A stretch of 64,000 bases of DNA from Gottfriedia luciferensis (lineage in GTDB: Bacteria > Bacillota > Bacilli > Bacillales > Bacillaceae_G). The position numbers and the translations under genes were made by a program. How positions within the stretch are numbered: position 1 is the first letter of the stretch; every line of letters starts with the position of its first letter. The DNA is taken from the NCBI RefSeq assembly GCF_001712755.1, contig NZ_MDKC01000007.1:1-64000 (forward strand), written 5' to 3'. A model generated the notes under the pieces. The model was given only the letters and a program-made list of their open reading frames with translations, had not been told where the DNA came from and did not search any database. Below are positions 53,524-61,859 of this stretch, in pieces.

Positions 53524-54543
53524 TCAATTTATTTTAGCAACTGATTTTCGTTCGACTAGTTTGGTTGGAACAATAATATGCTCTGATTTTTCAGGTTCAT
53601 TTTTTATTCGCTTAAACAGTAAGTCCGTAGCTATTTCACCAAGCTTCATAATCGGAATTTCAATCCCAGTTAAAGGTGGTGAGAATAAAGGTGAAAAAAT
53701 GCCATTATTATATCCAATAATTGATATATCTTTTGGAATAGATATTCCTAACTTTGCAGTTGTATTATAAAGTCCAATAACCTTAAGATCATCTATTGCA
53801 AAAATTGCAGTAGGCAAATCTTTTGATTTCAAAAGTGATTCTGAAACTTCATATGCTCTTTCCATTGTATAACCACTATCAATAATTCGATCAGGGCGAA
53901 GTGGAATTCCGTTATCAACTAGACATTTTTTATATCCTTCCAATCTGTCAATCGATACATGGTAATCGAGAGAAGAATGAAGACATGCAATGTCAGTATG
54001 TCCTTGATCGATTAAGTGTTGGACTAATTGATAACTATCGTTAAAATTATCAGTATCCACTGAATAAATATGTTGATAATTTCCTTCAACTCTTCCAATA
54101 ACAACTACTGGAATTTCATATTTATCTAATTCTTTAAAAAAGTCTTCATTTGCAGGTGAACTCAGCATTAGAATTCCCTTAATCATTTTCCCTCGAATTT
54201 TCTCGATACATTTATTTAACTCATCTTTGCTATTTTTAGATGTTTGGATAATGACATCGAAATTTTCTACTTCTGATCTCGTTGAAATAGAGTGAATAAT
54301 TTCAGAGAAAAACGTATTTCCGGCAGTTGTTTTCGTAGAACGAGACATCACCAAGATTGCATCAAAGCCTGATGATGTAAGTGCTCGAGCTAATTTATTT
54401 GGCTGATAATTTAATTCTTCAATTGCCTTCATTACTCGATTACGACTTTCTTCTGAAATATTATCTTTATTATTTAACACTCGAGATACAGTGGACTTTG
54501 AAACGTTAGCTACACGAGCAATATCATAAATTGTAGGGCCCAT
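53524..54543 (-). CDS. LacI-family repressor of the glycoside cluster
   Basis: A 339-aa regulator with the LacI HTH TIYDIARVANVSKSTVSRVLN (about residues 4-24) and a sugar-binding domain of the periplasmic-binding type. It is co-transcribed with pgmB and diverges from the phosphorylase/ABC operon. Two palindromic sites of LacI type lie downstream of the operon promoter and are probable targets. It corresponds by position to E. coli YcjW. The ligand is unknown. Confidence 0.92.
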   Translation of the reverse strand: MGPTIYDIARVANVSKSTVSRVLNNKDNISEESRNRVMKAIEELNYQPNKLARALTSSGFDAILVMSRSTKTTAGNTFFSEIIHSISTRSEVENFDVIIQTSKNSKDELNKCIEKIRGKMIKGILMLSSPANEDFFKELDKYEIPVVVIGRVEGNYQHIYSVDTDNFNDSYQLVQHLIDQGHTDIACLHSSLDYHVSIDRLEGYKKCLVDNGIPLRPDRIIDSGYTMERAYEVSESLLKSKDLPTAIFAIDDLKVIGLYNTTAKLGISIPKDISIIGYNNGIFSPLFSPPLTGIEIPIMKLGEIATDLLFKRIKNEPEKSEHIIVPTKLVERKSVAKIN

Positions 54544-54576
54544 TTGTATACTCCATTCTTGTTTAAAGTAATTTTA

Positions 54577-54590
54577 GTAAAAACGTTTAC
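54577..54590 (-). promoter_or_regulatory. cre- or LacI-type box before the lacI gene
   Basis: The minus strand reads GTAAACGTTTTTAC, similar to the cre pattern TGNAANCGNWNNCA but imperfect at the ends. It lies 34 bases upstream of the lacI start. It could mediate catabolite control or autorepression. Confidence 0.45.
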
Positions 54591-54937
54591 ATTTTTTCGT
54601 TATTATTTATTTTTTAAAAAAATTATGATTCCGTAACAATCAAAAAGTTATATCGAAATACTTTTTTGTTACTTATAGCTAGGAGCGGCTTCCAAAAAAA
54701 TATTGTACATAATATACATTGATAGTAACGATTTATTTTAAAATTTGTCAAGACTGTGAACAGCGAATCGTAAAATTAAACTTATTTCATGGTGTATTTA
54801 TTACAAGGGCAATTATAGGGAGAATAGTAAAAAGTAGCAATACTAAATATTTAGTCTTAAAAATAAAACGCTATAAATTATTCTATTAAAGTAAAAAGAT
54901 TGCAAAAAAAAAAAAGAATTTTTATAAATATTTTAAA

Positions 54938-54966
54938 TTGACAGTAAGCGCTTTCTATAATATATT
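54938..54966 (+). promoter_or_regulatory. Strong sigma-A promoter with an overlapping cre-like site
   Basis: TTGACA (54938-54943), 17 bases and TATATT (54961-54966) form a strong promoter. The spacer contains AGTAAGCGCTTTCT (54943-54956), close to the cre sequence TGAAAGCGCTTTCA, placing a CcpA- or LacI-type repressor between the two promoter boxes. Confidence 0.75.
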
Positions 54967-54970
54967 GAAT

Positions 54971-54986
54971 TTGGGAGCGGTACCAA
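54971..54986 (+). promoter_or_regulatory. LacI-type operator 1 in the leader
   Basis: TTGGGAGCGGTACCAA fits the palindrome TTGGNANCGNTNCCAA around a central CG. It begins five bases after the -10 box. A related site is at 55014-55029. Confidence 0.6.
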
Positions 54987-55013
54987 GACGTGTACCATTT
55001 TTTTTACATCTCT

Positions 55014-55029
55014 GTGGGAGCGATACCAC
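55014..55029 (+). promoter_or_regulatory. LacI-type operator 2 in the leader
   Basis: GTGGGAGCGATACCAC fits the same NTGGNANCGNTNCCAN-like symmetry as operator 1. The centres are 43 bases, about four helical turns, apart, so looping or cooperative binding is possible. It lies just before the ribosome binding site. Confidence 0.6.
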
Positions 55030-55042
55030 AAGGAGGAATCAT

Positions 55043-56725
55043 ATGAGTAAAATAAAAGAAAGATTAGCTTTTATTTATGAAAATGAAGATATAGATCAGA
55101 TTAATAGCTTAATAGAGAAACGAATAGAAGAAGCTAAATTGAAAATTACTAAAAAAAGAAAACAAAATTGGGATGAGTCAGATGTTGTTTTAATTACTTA
55201 TGGGGACCAGTTTCAAGAAGAGGGAAAACCAACATTAGAATCATTTAAAAAAATGTTTGATGAACATTTAGCAAATAAATTTGAACTTGTTCATATTTTA
55301 CCTTTTTATCCTTATACATCTGATGATGGTTTTTCAGTAGTTGACTATAAAAAAGTAAATCCAGATTTAGGAGATTGGTCACATATTGAGAGTTTATCTA
55401 AATCAGCGAGAATCATGTTTGATTATGTATGTAATCACATTTCTAGTAAGAGTGAATGGTTCCAAGGCTATTTGAATGGTGATTCAAAATATAAAGATTA
55501 CTTCGTCGAAATGGATCCATCAATTGATTTAAGTTCAGTAACTAGACCTAGAGCACTTCCATTGCTATCAAAGTTTAAATTAGCGAATGGTGAGGAAAAA
55601 TACATTTGGACAACGTTTAGTGACGATCAAATTGATTTAAATTTTAGTAATCCACAAGTTTTATTAGATATGGTTGATGTTTTACTGTTTTACCTGGAAC
55701 AAGGAGCAGAATATGTAAGACTTGATGCTGTAGGATATATGTGGAAAGAAGTTGGAACTTCTTGTATCCATCTAGAAAAAACACATGAAATCGTAAAATT
55801 ATTCCGAGATTTATTAGATGAAGCTGCAAAAGGTACAGTAATGATTACTGAAACAAATGTGCCTCATTTAGATAATATTTCTTATTTTGGTAACGGTCAT
55901 GATGAAGCACATATGGTTTATCAATTTCCACTACCTCCATTAGTTTTATATTCACTTCATAATGGAAATGGAAGTGTATTAACAAACTGGGCAAAAAATC
56001 TTGAAGGCTCTAAAGAAGATACAACTTTCTTTAATTTCTTGGCCTCTCATGATGGAATTGGTTTAAATCCTATTCGTGGAATTATCTCTGAAGAAGAAAT
56101 TCTTTCATTAGTAGAAGATTTAAAAGTAGAAGGTGCATTAGTAAATTATAAGAAAAATTCAGATGGTACTGAAAGTCCATACGAAATTAATGTAACTTAT
56201 TTAGATGCTTTAAATAAACAATCTTCAAGTGATGAAATAAGAGTAAAGAAATTCCTATTGGCACATTCGATTTTATTAACGTTCCAAGGAGTACCAGCAA
56301 TTTATATTCAAAGTATGCTTGGTTCAAGAAATGATTATGCAGGTGTAGAAAGAACAGGAATGAATCGTTCGATTAATCGCCAAAAATATTCACTTGTTGA
56401 AATTGAAAAAGAATTAAAAGAAGAAGGATCATTAAGAAATAAAGTTTTTACTGAACTAACAAAAATAATTCAAGTGCGTAAGGGTGAAAAATTATTTAAT
56501 CCAGATGTAAAAATGGACGTACTTGAAGTTAATAAGAAAGTATTTGCTATTAAACGAATGAATGAAGATGAGAGCATTATCATTCTTCACAATCTATCAA
56601 ATGAAGAAGTTAATTGTGATGTAAAAGGAAAGTATATGAATATTTTAACTGGAGAAGTTGAAGAATTTAATGAATACATTTCTTTAGATCCATATGAATT
56701 CCTTTGGTTAAAACCAGTAAATTAG
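55043..56725 (+). CDS. GH13 sucrose-phosphorylase-like enzyme (YcjM type)
   Basis: A 560-aa member of the GH13_18 phosphorylase group, which splits an alpha-glucoside with phosphate to give alpha-glucose 1-phosphate. The catalytic set is visible: nucleophile Asp228 in YVRLDAVGY, acid/base Glu270 in MITETNVPH and Asp337 in FLASHDGIG. The length matches E. coli YcjM (glucosylglycerate phosphorylase, about 559 aa) better than the shorter sucrose phosphorylases of about 490 aa. AAGGAGGAATCAT precedes the ATG at 55043; the long open frame upstream covers the promoter. It is the first gene of the operon. Glucosylglycerate is the leading substrate guess, with sucrose or glucosylglycerol as alternatives. 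Confidence 0.85.
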   Translation: MSKIKERLAFIYENEDIDQINSLIEKRIEEAKLKITKKRKQNWDESDVVLITYGDQFQEEGKPTLESFKKMFDEHLANKFELVHILPFYPYTSDDGFSVVDYKKVNPDLGDWSHIESLSKSARIMFDYVCNHISSKSEWFQGYLNGDSKYKDYFVEMDPSIDLSSVTRPRALPLLSKFKLANGEEKYIWTTFSDDQIDLNFSNPQVLLDMVDVLLFYLEQGAEYVRLDAVGYMWKEVGTSCIHLEKTHEIVKLFRDLLDEAAKGTVMITETNVPHLDNISYFGNGHDEAHMVYQFPLPPLVLYSLHNGNGSVLTNWAKNLEGSKEDTTFFNFLASHDGIGLNPIRGIISEEEILSLVEDLKVEGALVNYKKNSDGTESPYEINVTYLDALNKQSSSDEIRVKKFLLAHSILLTFQGVPAIYIQSMLGSRNDYAGVERTGMNRSINRQKYSLVEIEKELKEEGSLRNKVFTELTKIIQVRKGEKLFNPDVKMDVLEVNKKVFAIKRMNEDESIIILHNLSNEEVNCDVKGKYMNILTGEVEEFNEYISLDPYEFLWLKPVN

Positions 56726-56736
56726 GAGGAAGAACA

Positions 56737-58023
56737 ATGAAGAAATTTTTAAGTATGTTCTTGGTTTTAATGTTAGCTGTTGGATTAACAGCTTGTGGTG
56801 GTAAAAAAGAGAATGGTAAAGTAACGATCGAATTTATGCATTCTTCTGTTGAACAAGAAAGATTAGCAGTTATTACAGACTTAATTTCAAAATTTGAAAA
56901 AGCAAATCCAAATATTAAAGTAAAGCAAGTTCCAGTTGAGGAAGATGCTTATAATACAAAAGTTGTTACATTAGCAAGCTCTGGTAAACTTCCAGCAGTA
57001 ATTGAAGTTGGACAAGACTATGCAAAAGTTATGGACAAAGATGAATTAATTGATAAAGATGCAGTGAAATCTGTCATCTCTAAAGTTGGGGAAGATAAGT
57101 ATTATGAAGGTGCTTTAAAGCTTTTAAAAACTGAGGATGGCAAAAATTATACAGGTGTTCCAATTAGTGGTTGGGTACAAGGAATTTGGTATAACAAGCA
57201 AATGCTTGCGGACAAAGGATTCGCAGAACCTAAAAACTGGGATGATGTTTTAAAGATTGCAAAGGCGTTTACGAATAGCGGAAGCAAAAAATACGGAATC
57301 GCAATTCCAACTGTTGAAGGTGGTTTTTCTGAACAAGCCTTCTCACAATTTGCTTTATCAAATAATGCAAATATGTTCGATAGCAAAGGGAATTTAACAT
57401 TAGATACACCTGAAATGAAAGAAGCTGTAAGTTACTACAAAGAATTATCAAAATACACAATGCCAGGTTCTAATGATGTTACTGAAGTAAAAGATGCTTT
57501 TATGAATGGCTCTGCTCCAATGGCGGTTTACTCAACTTATATCCTACCTTCTGTATATGAAGAAGGTAAAACAAACAATATTGGATTTGTCATTCCAACT
57601 GAAAAAACAAAAGCAGTTTATGGAACAGTATCTGCGTATACGATTTCTTCTGGTTTAGATGATGACCAAAAAGCTGCAGCAGAAAAATTAGTAGAGTTTA
57701 TGGCGAAACCTGAAAATAATACTAAGTTAGTATTAATGTCTCCAGGTGGATCTCAACCAGTAAATAAAGATGTAACAAAAAGCAAAGAATATAAAGAAAA
57801 TAAAGTTGTAAATTCATTTGGTGAACTTTCAACTGAAATCGCAAGCGCGTTTGATAACATTCAAGTTTTTGGTCTTGTAGATAACAAGAACTTCTTAAAA
57901 ATGGGTGATGTGACAAGTTCAGGAGCAGTTGCTAAGTTAATTAATGAAGTGACTGTTGGTGGAAAAAGCGTAGATTCTGCTATTAAAGAAGCAGGAGAAA
58001 AATTAAAAGGTGTAATTAAATAA
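56737..58023 (+). CDS. ABC sugar-binding lipoprotein (YcjN type)
   Basis: A 428-aa extracellular solute-binding protein (family 1) anchored by lipid Cys20 (lipobox LTAC in MFLVLMLAVGLTACGG). It has the usual segment ATPTVEGGFSEQAF-like central region and VEFMAKPENN near the end. AGGAGGAAGAAC precedes the ATG. It delivers a di- or oligosaccharide-like glycoside to the permeases encoded next. No ATPase gene is present in the visible part, so a shared MsmX-type ATPase is likely. E. coli counterpart: YcjN. Confidence 0.9.
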   Translation: MKKFLSMFLVLMLAVGLTACGGKKENGKVTIEFMHSSVEQERLAVITDLISKFEKANPNIKVKQVPVEEDAYNTKVVTLASSGKLPAVIEVGQDYAKVMDKDELIDKDAVKSVISKVGEDKYYEGALKLLKTEDGKNYTGVPISGWVQGIWYNKQMLADKGFAEPKNWDDVLKIAKAFTNSGSKKYGIAIPTVEGGFSEQAFSQFALSNNANMFDSKGNLTLDTPEMKEAVSYYKELSKYTMPGSNDVTEVKDAFMNGSAPMAVYSTYILPSVYEEGKTNNIGFVIPTEKTKAVYGTVSAYTISSGLDDDQKAAAEKLVEFMAKPENNTKLVLMSPGGSQPVNKDVTKSKEYKENKVVNSFGELSTEIASAFDNIQVFGLVDNKNFLKMGDVTSSGAVAKLINEVTVGGKSVDSAIKEAGEKLKGVIK

Positions 58024-58068
58024 ACTCTTAATTTACCTTGTATTAATTATTAGATTTCTAATTACTGA

Positions 58069-58130
58069 AAGTTGTTTAAGAAGAACGAACGCTTGAAAAG
58101 CAAGCTAAGTTGCTTTTTAAACAACTTTTC
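58069..58130 (+). promoter_or_regulatory. Intercistronic nested hairpin after the binding-protein gene
   Basis: AAAGTTGTTTAA and TTAAACAACTTT bracket inner hairpins (GCTTG/CAAGC or AAAGCAA/TTGCTTT, mutually exclusive). Such structures commonly stabilise the binding-protein mRNA and reduce readthrough to permease genes. Confidence 0.6.
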
Positions 58131-58139
58131 TTTATCACC

Positions 58140-58171
58140 AATCTATCAAATGAAAGAATAGATTGTTTTTT
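58140..58171 (+). terminator. Weak terminator/attenuator before the permease genes
   Basis: AATCTAT pairs with ATAGATT across an 11-base loop and is followed by six T residues, directly before the permease's AGGAGG. It likely lowers permease expression relative to the binding protein. Confidence 0.55.
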
Positions 58172-58181
58172 AGGAGGTAGT

Positions 58182-59066
58182 ATGAAACCGATTGTCCGAA
58201 AAAAATCTGATATAAAGCTAGCCATGGTACTACTTTTACCAAGTATTTTCCTTCTATTATTACTAGTTGCTTATCCGATGTTATCTAATATTAAAATAAG
58301 TTTTTTTGATCAGCCAATTAACCCTAGATTACCAGCTAAGTTTGTTGGTTTATCTCATTACACAGATGTTATTAAAGATATAGAGTTTTATAAATCTTTA
58401 GGTATTACCATTCTATATACAATATTAACTGTAGTTGGTAGTACTGTAGTTGGTCTAGGAGTTGCGTTATTCTTTAATCGACCATTTAAGTTTCGTAAAA
58501 CTGCTCGATCTTTAATTATCTTATCTTATGTAACGCCATCTATATCATTAGTTTTTGCTTGGAAATATATGTTTAATAACTCATATGGGATTATTAATTA
58601 TTTAGGTACGGACGTTTTCCATCTATTTAAAACTGCACCATTATGGTTTGATAATCCAGTTAGTAGTTTTATAGTTGTAGTAGTTTTTGCAATTTGGAAG
58701 TATTTCCCTTATGCCTTTATTTCGTTTTTAGCAATCTTGCAAACGATTGATAAATCGTTATACGAAGCTGCTGATATTGATGGTGCTTCGCTTTGGCAAA
58801 AGTTTAAAGTTGTAACTTTACCTGCGATTATGCCGGTATTACTAACTGTTGTAACATTACGATTTATCTGGATGTTTTACATGTTTACAGATGTTTATTT
58901 ATTAACAAACAAAGTAAATATTTTAGGTATTTATTTATACGAAACAGCGTTTGCTTTCAATAATTTAGGAAAAGCATCGTCAATTTCAGTAATCTTATTC
59001 ATCATATTATTCATTGTTATTATCGTATCAAGAAAGAGGGTGAACTTAAATGGCAGCAGTAAGTAG
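58182..59066 (+). CDS. ABC sugar permease 1 (YcjO type)
   Basis: A 294-aa inner-membrane protein with about six helices and the ATPase-contact EAA motif YEAADIDGASLWQKFKVVTLP. The ATG at 58182 follows TTAGGAGGTAGT; the upstream open frame runs through the intercistronic hairpins and is rejected. Its end overlaps the next permease gene by 17 bases. It pairs with that protein to form the membrane channel. E. coli counterpart: YcjO. Confidence 0.93.
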   Translation: MKPIVRKKSDIKLAMVLLLPSIFLLLLLVAYPMLSNIKISFFDQPINPRLPAKFVGLSHYTDVIKDIEFYKSLGITILYTILTVVGSTVVGLGVALFFNRPFKFRKTARSLIILSYVTPSISLVFAWKYMFNNSYGIINYLGTDVFHLFKTAPLWFDNPVSSFIVVVVFAIWKYFPYAFISFLAILQTIDKSLYEAADIDGASLWQKFKVVTLPAIMPVLLTVVTLRFIWMFYMFTDVYLLTNKVNILGIYLYETAFAFNNLGKASSISVILFIILFIVIIVSRKRVNLNGSSK

Positions 59067-59904
59067 CAAAAGAAACAAAATGATTAAGAAAACTGGTTTC
59101 TACGTTGTGCTGATTCTAGTACTAGGAATCATGTTATTTCCATTCTTTATTATGCTAATGACGTCATTAAAAAGTTCAAAAGAAGCAATTGCAACAAATC
59201 CGACAATATTGCCACATGAATGGACTTTCCAGCATTATATTGACATTTTTAATCCAACAATTTTCCCATATTTAAACTACTTCAAAAATAGTTTAATTGT
59301 TTCAATAATAGCAGCTTCATTATCAGTTGCACTTGGAATATTAGGAGCGTACGCATTATCGAAACTGAAATTTAAAGGAAGAGTCACAATTAATGCTAGT
59401 TTTTACACAGTATATATGTTTTCAGGGATTTTACTTGTAGTTCCTTTATTCAAAATAATTTCTGGCTTTGGCTTATATGATACAAAAATGGCATTAATCA
59501 TTACGATGATTGTGCAAACTCTTCCAACTGCGATTTTTATGTTAAGGAGTTATTTCGATACAATTCCTGAAGATTTAGAAGAAGCGGCAATGATTGATGG
59601 TCTTAGTCGATTAAAAATAATCTTCTATATTATTATTCCTTTATCAATATCAGGAATCGTTTCTGTTTTCGTATATGCATTTATGATTGCATGGAATGAT
59701 TACTTATTTGCATCGATTTTCTTATCAAGTTCAGAAAACTTTACGTTACCAATCGGTTTAAATACTTTATTTAGTACACCAGATTATGTGTGGGGTCGTA
59801 TGATGGCAGCATCTTTAGTTACTGCATTGCCAGTCGTTATTATGTATGCATTATCCGAGCACTTTATTAAAGGGAACTTAACTGAAGGTGGAGTAAAAGG
59901 TTAA
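59050..59904 (+). CDS. ABC sugar permease 2 (YcjP type)
   Basis: A 284-aa permease with six helices and the EAA motif EEAAMIDGLSRLKIIFYIIIPLSISG. AAGAGGGTGA precedes the ATG inside the first permease gene, so the two are translationally coupled. E. coli counterpart: YcjP. Confidence 0.93.
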   Translation: MAAVSSKRNKMIKKTGFYVVLILVLGIMLFPFFIMLMTSLKSSKEAIATNPTILPHEWTFQHYIDIFNPTIFPYLNYFKNSLIVSIIAASLSVALGILGAYALSKLKFKGRVTINASFYTVYMFSGILLVVPLFKIISGFGLYDTKMALIITMIVQTLPTAIFMLRSYFDTIPEDLEEAAMIDGLSRLKIIFYIIIPLSISGIVSVFVYAFMIAWNDYLFASIFLSSSENFTLPIGLNTLFSTPDYVWGRMMAASLVTALPVVIMYALSEHFIKGNLTEGGVKG

Positions 59905-59939
59905 TTCGAAACAATTTTTTACTGAAAGGAAGAAATAAA

Positions 59940-60998
59940 ATGAAAAAATTAGTAGCAGTTGAACCGAGAGTTGCAGCATTAGTCGAGTACGAAGATCGTC
60001 CAGTACAACCAAATGAAGTAAAAATTAAAGTAGAATTCGCATCACCGAAGCATGGTACGGAAGTAGTTGATTTTAGAGGACTTAGCCCATTTATTGATGA
60101 GGAGTTCAATGAAGAGTGGAAAATGTTTATGCCACGTGAAGAAGGTTCTGCTCGTGGAATCGTATTTGGTGAATTTCAATTAGGAAATATGGTTGTAGGT
60201 AGCATTTGTGAAATTGGCGATGAGGTGACTGAGTATAAATTTGGTGATCAAGTTTGTACTTATGGTCCAATAATGGAAACTGTAATCGTTAATGCTGTAG
60301 ATAACTATAAATTACGTAAAATGCCAGAAGGTTCTTCATGGAAGAATGCCGTTTATTATGACCCAGCACAATTTGCGATGAGCGGTGTCAGAGACGCAAA
60401 TGTTAGAGCGGGTGATTATGTAGTAGTTGTCGGTTTAGGTGCGATTGGACAAATTGCAATTCAATTAGCAAAGAAAGCTGGCGCTAGTATTGTAATTGGT
60501 ATAGATCCAATTAGCCACAGATGTGATATCGCTTTAAAAAATGGAGCTGACTATTGCTTCGATCCAACAGCTTGTGATTTAGGATACGAAATTAAAAAAA
60601 TAACAAATAAATTAGGTGCAGATTCAATTATTGAAACTAGTGGTGTTTCAAGTGCACTTCAAGCAGCGTTAAGAGGAATTGCATACGGTGGAACAATTTC
60701 TTATATTGCATTTGCTAAACCTTTCCCAGAAGGATTTAACCTTGGACGTGAAGCTCACTTTAACAATGCAAAGATTGTATTTTCACGAGGCAGTAGTGAA
60801 CCGAACCCAGATTATCCTCGTTGGTCACGTAAACGTATCGAAAATACTTGTTGGGAATTATTAATGAACGGGTATTTAAATTGTGAAGATTTAATTGAAC
60901 CAGTTGTTTCATTTAATGAAGTAGCTGAATCATATATGGAATTTGTTGATCAAAAACCTGAACTAAGTATTAAGATGGGTGTTCAATTTAATAAGTAA
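59940..60998 (+). CDS. ycjQ: Zinc-type dehydrogenase (YcjQ type)
   Basis: A 352-aa medium-chain dehydrogenase. The catalytic domain has an unusual zinc region, SPKHGTEVVDFRG (His38), rather than the canonical CGHDxH arrangement, and no structural four-cysteine zinc loop. The nucleotide-binding domain starts VVVVGLGAIGQ (residues 161-171). In E. coli YcjQ is reported to oxidise or reduce C3 of D-gulosides. Here it likely performs the second redox half of a 3-keto epimerisation pathway with the next two genes. GAAAGGAAG precedes the ATG. Confidence 0.8.
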   Translation: MKKLVAVEPRVAALVEYEDRPVQPNEVKIKVEFASPKHGTEVVDFRGLSPFIDEEFNEEWKMFMPREEGSARGIVFGEFQLGNMVVGSICEIGDEVTEYKFGDQVCTYGPIMETVIVNAVDNYKLRKMPEGSSWKNAVYYDPAQFAMSGVRDANVRAGDYVVVVGLGAIGQIAIQLAKKAGASIVIGIDPISHRCDIALKNGADYCFDPTACDLGYEIKKITNKLGADSIIETSGVSSALQAALRGIAYGGTISYIAFAKPFPEGFNLGREAHFNNAKIVFSRGSSEPNPDYPRWSRKRIENTCWELLMNGYLNCEDLIEPVVSFNEVAESYMEFVDQKPELSIKMGVQFNK

Positions 60999-61005
60999 AA
61001 GAAGA

Positions 61006-61030
61006 ATATTGGGAGTGTTTAGCACTCCCC
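61006..61030 (+). other. Hairpin between the dehydrogenase and isomerase genes
   Basis: GGGAGTG and CACTCCC form a seven-bp stem with loop TTTAG, ahead of a T-rich stretch and the next ribosome binding site. It could stabilise mRNA or act as a partial terminator. Confidence 0.5.
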
Positions 61031-61051
61031 TCTATTTAGGAGTGAATAAAG

Positions 61052-61846
61052 ATGAAAATTGGAACTCAAAATCAAGCATTTTTCCCAGAAAACATTAAGG
61101 ATAAATTTAACTATTTAAAAGAAATTGGTTTTGAAGGTTTTGAAATCGATGGTAAATTTTTAGTTGATCATTTAGATGAGGTTAAAGAAGCAATCGCAGA
61201 GACTGGTTTACCTGTAACTACAGCTTGCGGTGGTTATTATGGATGGATTGGTGACTTTATTGAAGAGCGTCGATTAAAAGGGTTGGCTGATATTGAAGAA
61301 ATCTTAAGTGCATTAAAAGAGGTTGGAGGAAAAGGGATTGTCGTTCCAGCAGCATGGGGGATGTTTACATTCCGATTACCACCTATGACATCACCAAGAA
61401 GTATAGAGGGAGACCGAAAAGCTGTTACTGAATCACTAAAATTTTTAGATAGAGTAGCAGGTGAAACAGGAACTACAATTTACTTGGAACCATTAAACAG
61501 ATATCAAGATCATATGATTAATACTTTAAATGATGCACGTAAATATATTGAAGATAATCAGTTTAAAAATGTGAAAATAATTGCTGACTTCTATCACATG
61601 AATATTGAAGAAGATGGTATATCAGAAGCACTTCACAATAATCGTGATTTAGTTGAACATATCCACATTGCAGATAATCACCGTTTCCAACCAGGTAGTG
61701 GATCATTAGATTTTAAAAAGCACTTTGAGCAATTAAAAAATGATGGCTATGATGGTTATTTAACATTTGAATGTCGTGTTCGTGGAACAAACTTAGAAGA
61801 TGAATATATTAAGGCATTTCATCATATAAAAGAAGCTTTAAATTGA
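61052..61846 (+). CDS. ycjR: TIM-barrel sugar isomerase/epimerase (YcjR type)
   Basis: A 264-aa xylose-isomerase-like TIM barrel. Likely metal ligands and catalytic residues are Glu146 (YLEPLNRY), Asp179 (IADFYHM), His205 (HIHIADNHRF) and Glu240 (TFECRV), matching the 3-keto-glycoside epimerase group. E. coli YcjR is reported to epimerise 3-keto-glucosides and 3-keto-gulosides at C4. TAGGAGTG precedes the ATG. It lies between the two dehydrogenases as expected for a pathway through a shared keto intermediate. Confidence 0.85.
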   Translation: MKIGTQNQAFFPENIKDKFNYLKEIGFEGFEIDGKFLVDHLDEVKEAIAETGLPVTTACGGYYGWIGDFIEERRLKGLADIEEILSALKEVGGKGIVVPAAWGMFTFRLPPMTSPRSIEGDRKAVTESLKFLDRVAGETGTTIYLEPLNRYQDHMINTLNDARKYIEDNQFKNVKIIADFYHMNIEEDGISEALHNNRDLVEHIHIADNHRFQPGSGSLDFKKHFEQLKNDGYDGYLTFECRVRGTNLEDEYIKAFHHIKEALN

Positions 61847-61859
61847 GAGGAGTAGCATT

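Larger units (their letters stand above)
54544..55042. other. Divergent control region of the glycoside cluster
   Basis: A 499-base region without a gene. It holds a LacI/CcpA-type box near the lacI start, a strong promoter at 54938-54966, two LacI-type operators and a clear ribosome binding site. Bases 54600-54900 are very AT-rich with no clear structure. Confidence 0.6.

Noticed and set aside
54679-54696. A third LacI-like site AGGAGCGGCTTCC
   Set aside because: The right half does not keep the symmetry around the central CG of the two leader operators; it is shifted by one base.
54938-55042. Extended N-terminus of the GH13 enzyme
   Set aside because: The frame upstream of 55043 runs through the promoter and operators; AAGGAGG directly before 55043 sets the start.
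58110-58181. Extended N-terminus of permease 1
   Set aside because: It covers hairpins and a T run, and AGGAGG is just before the ATG at 58182.
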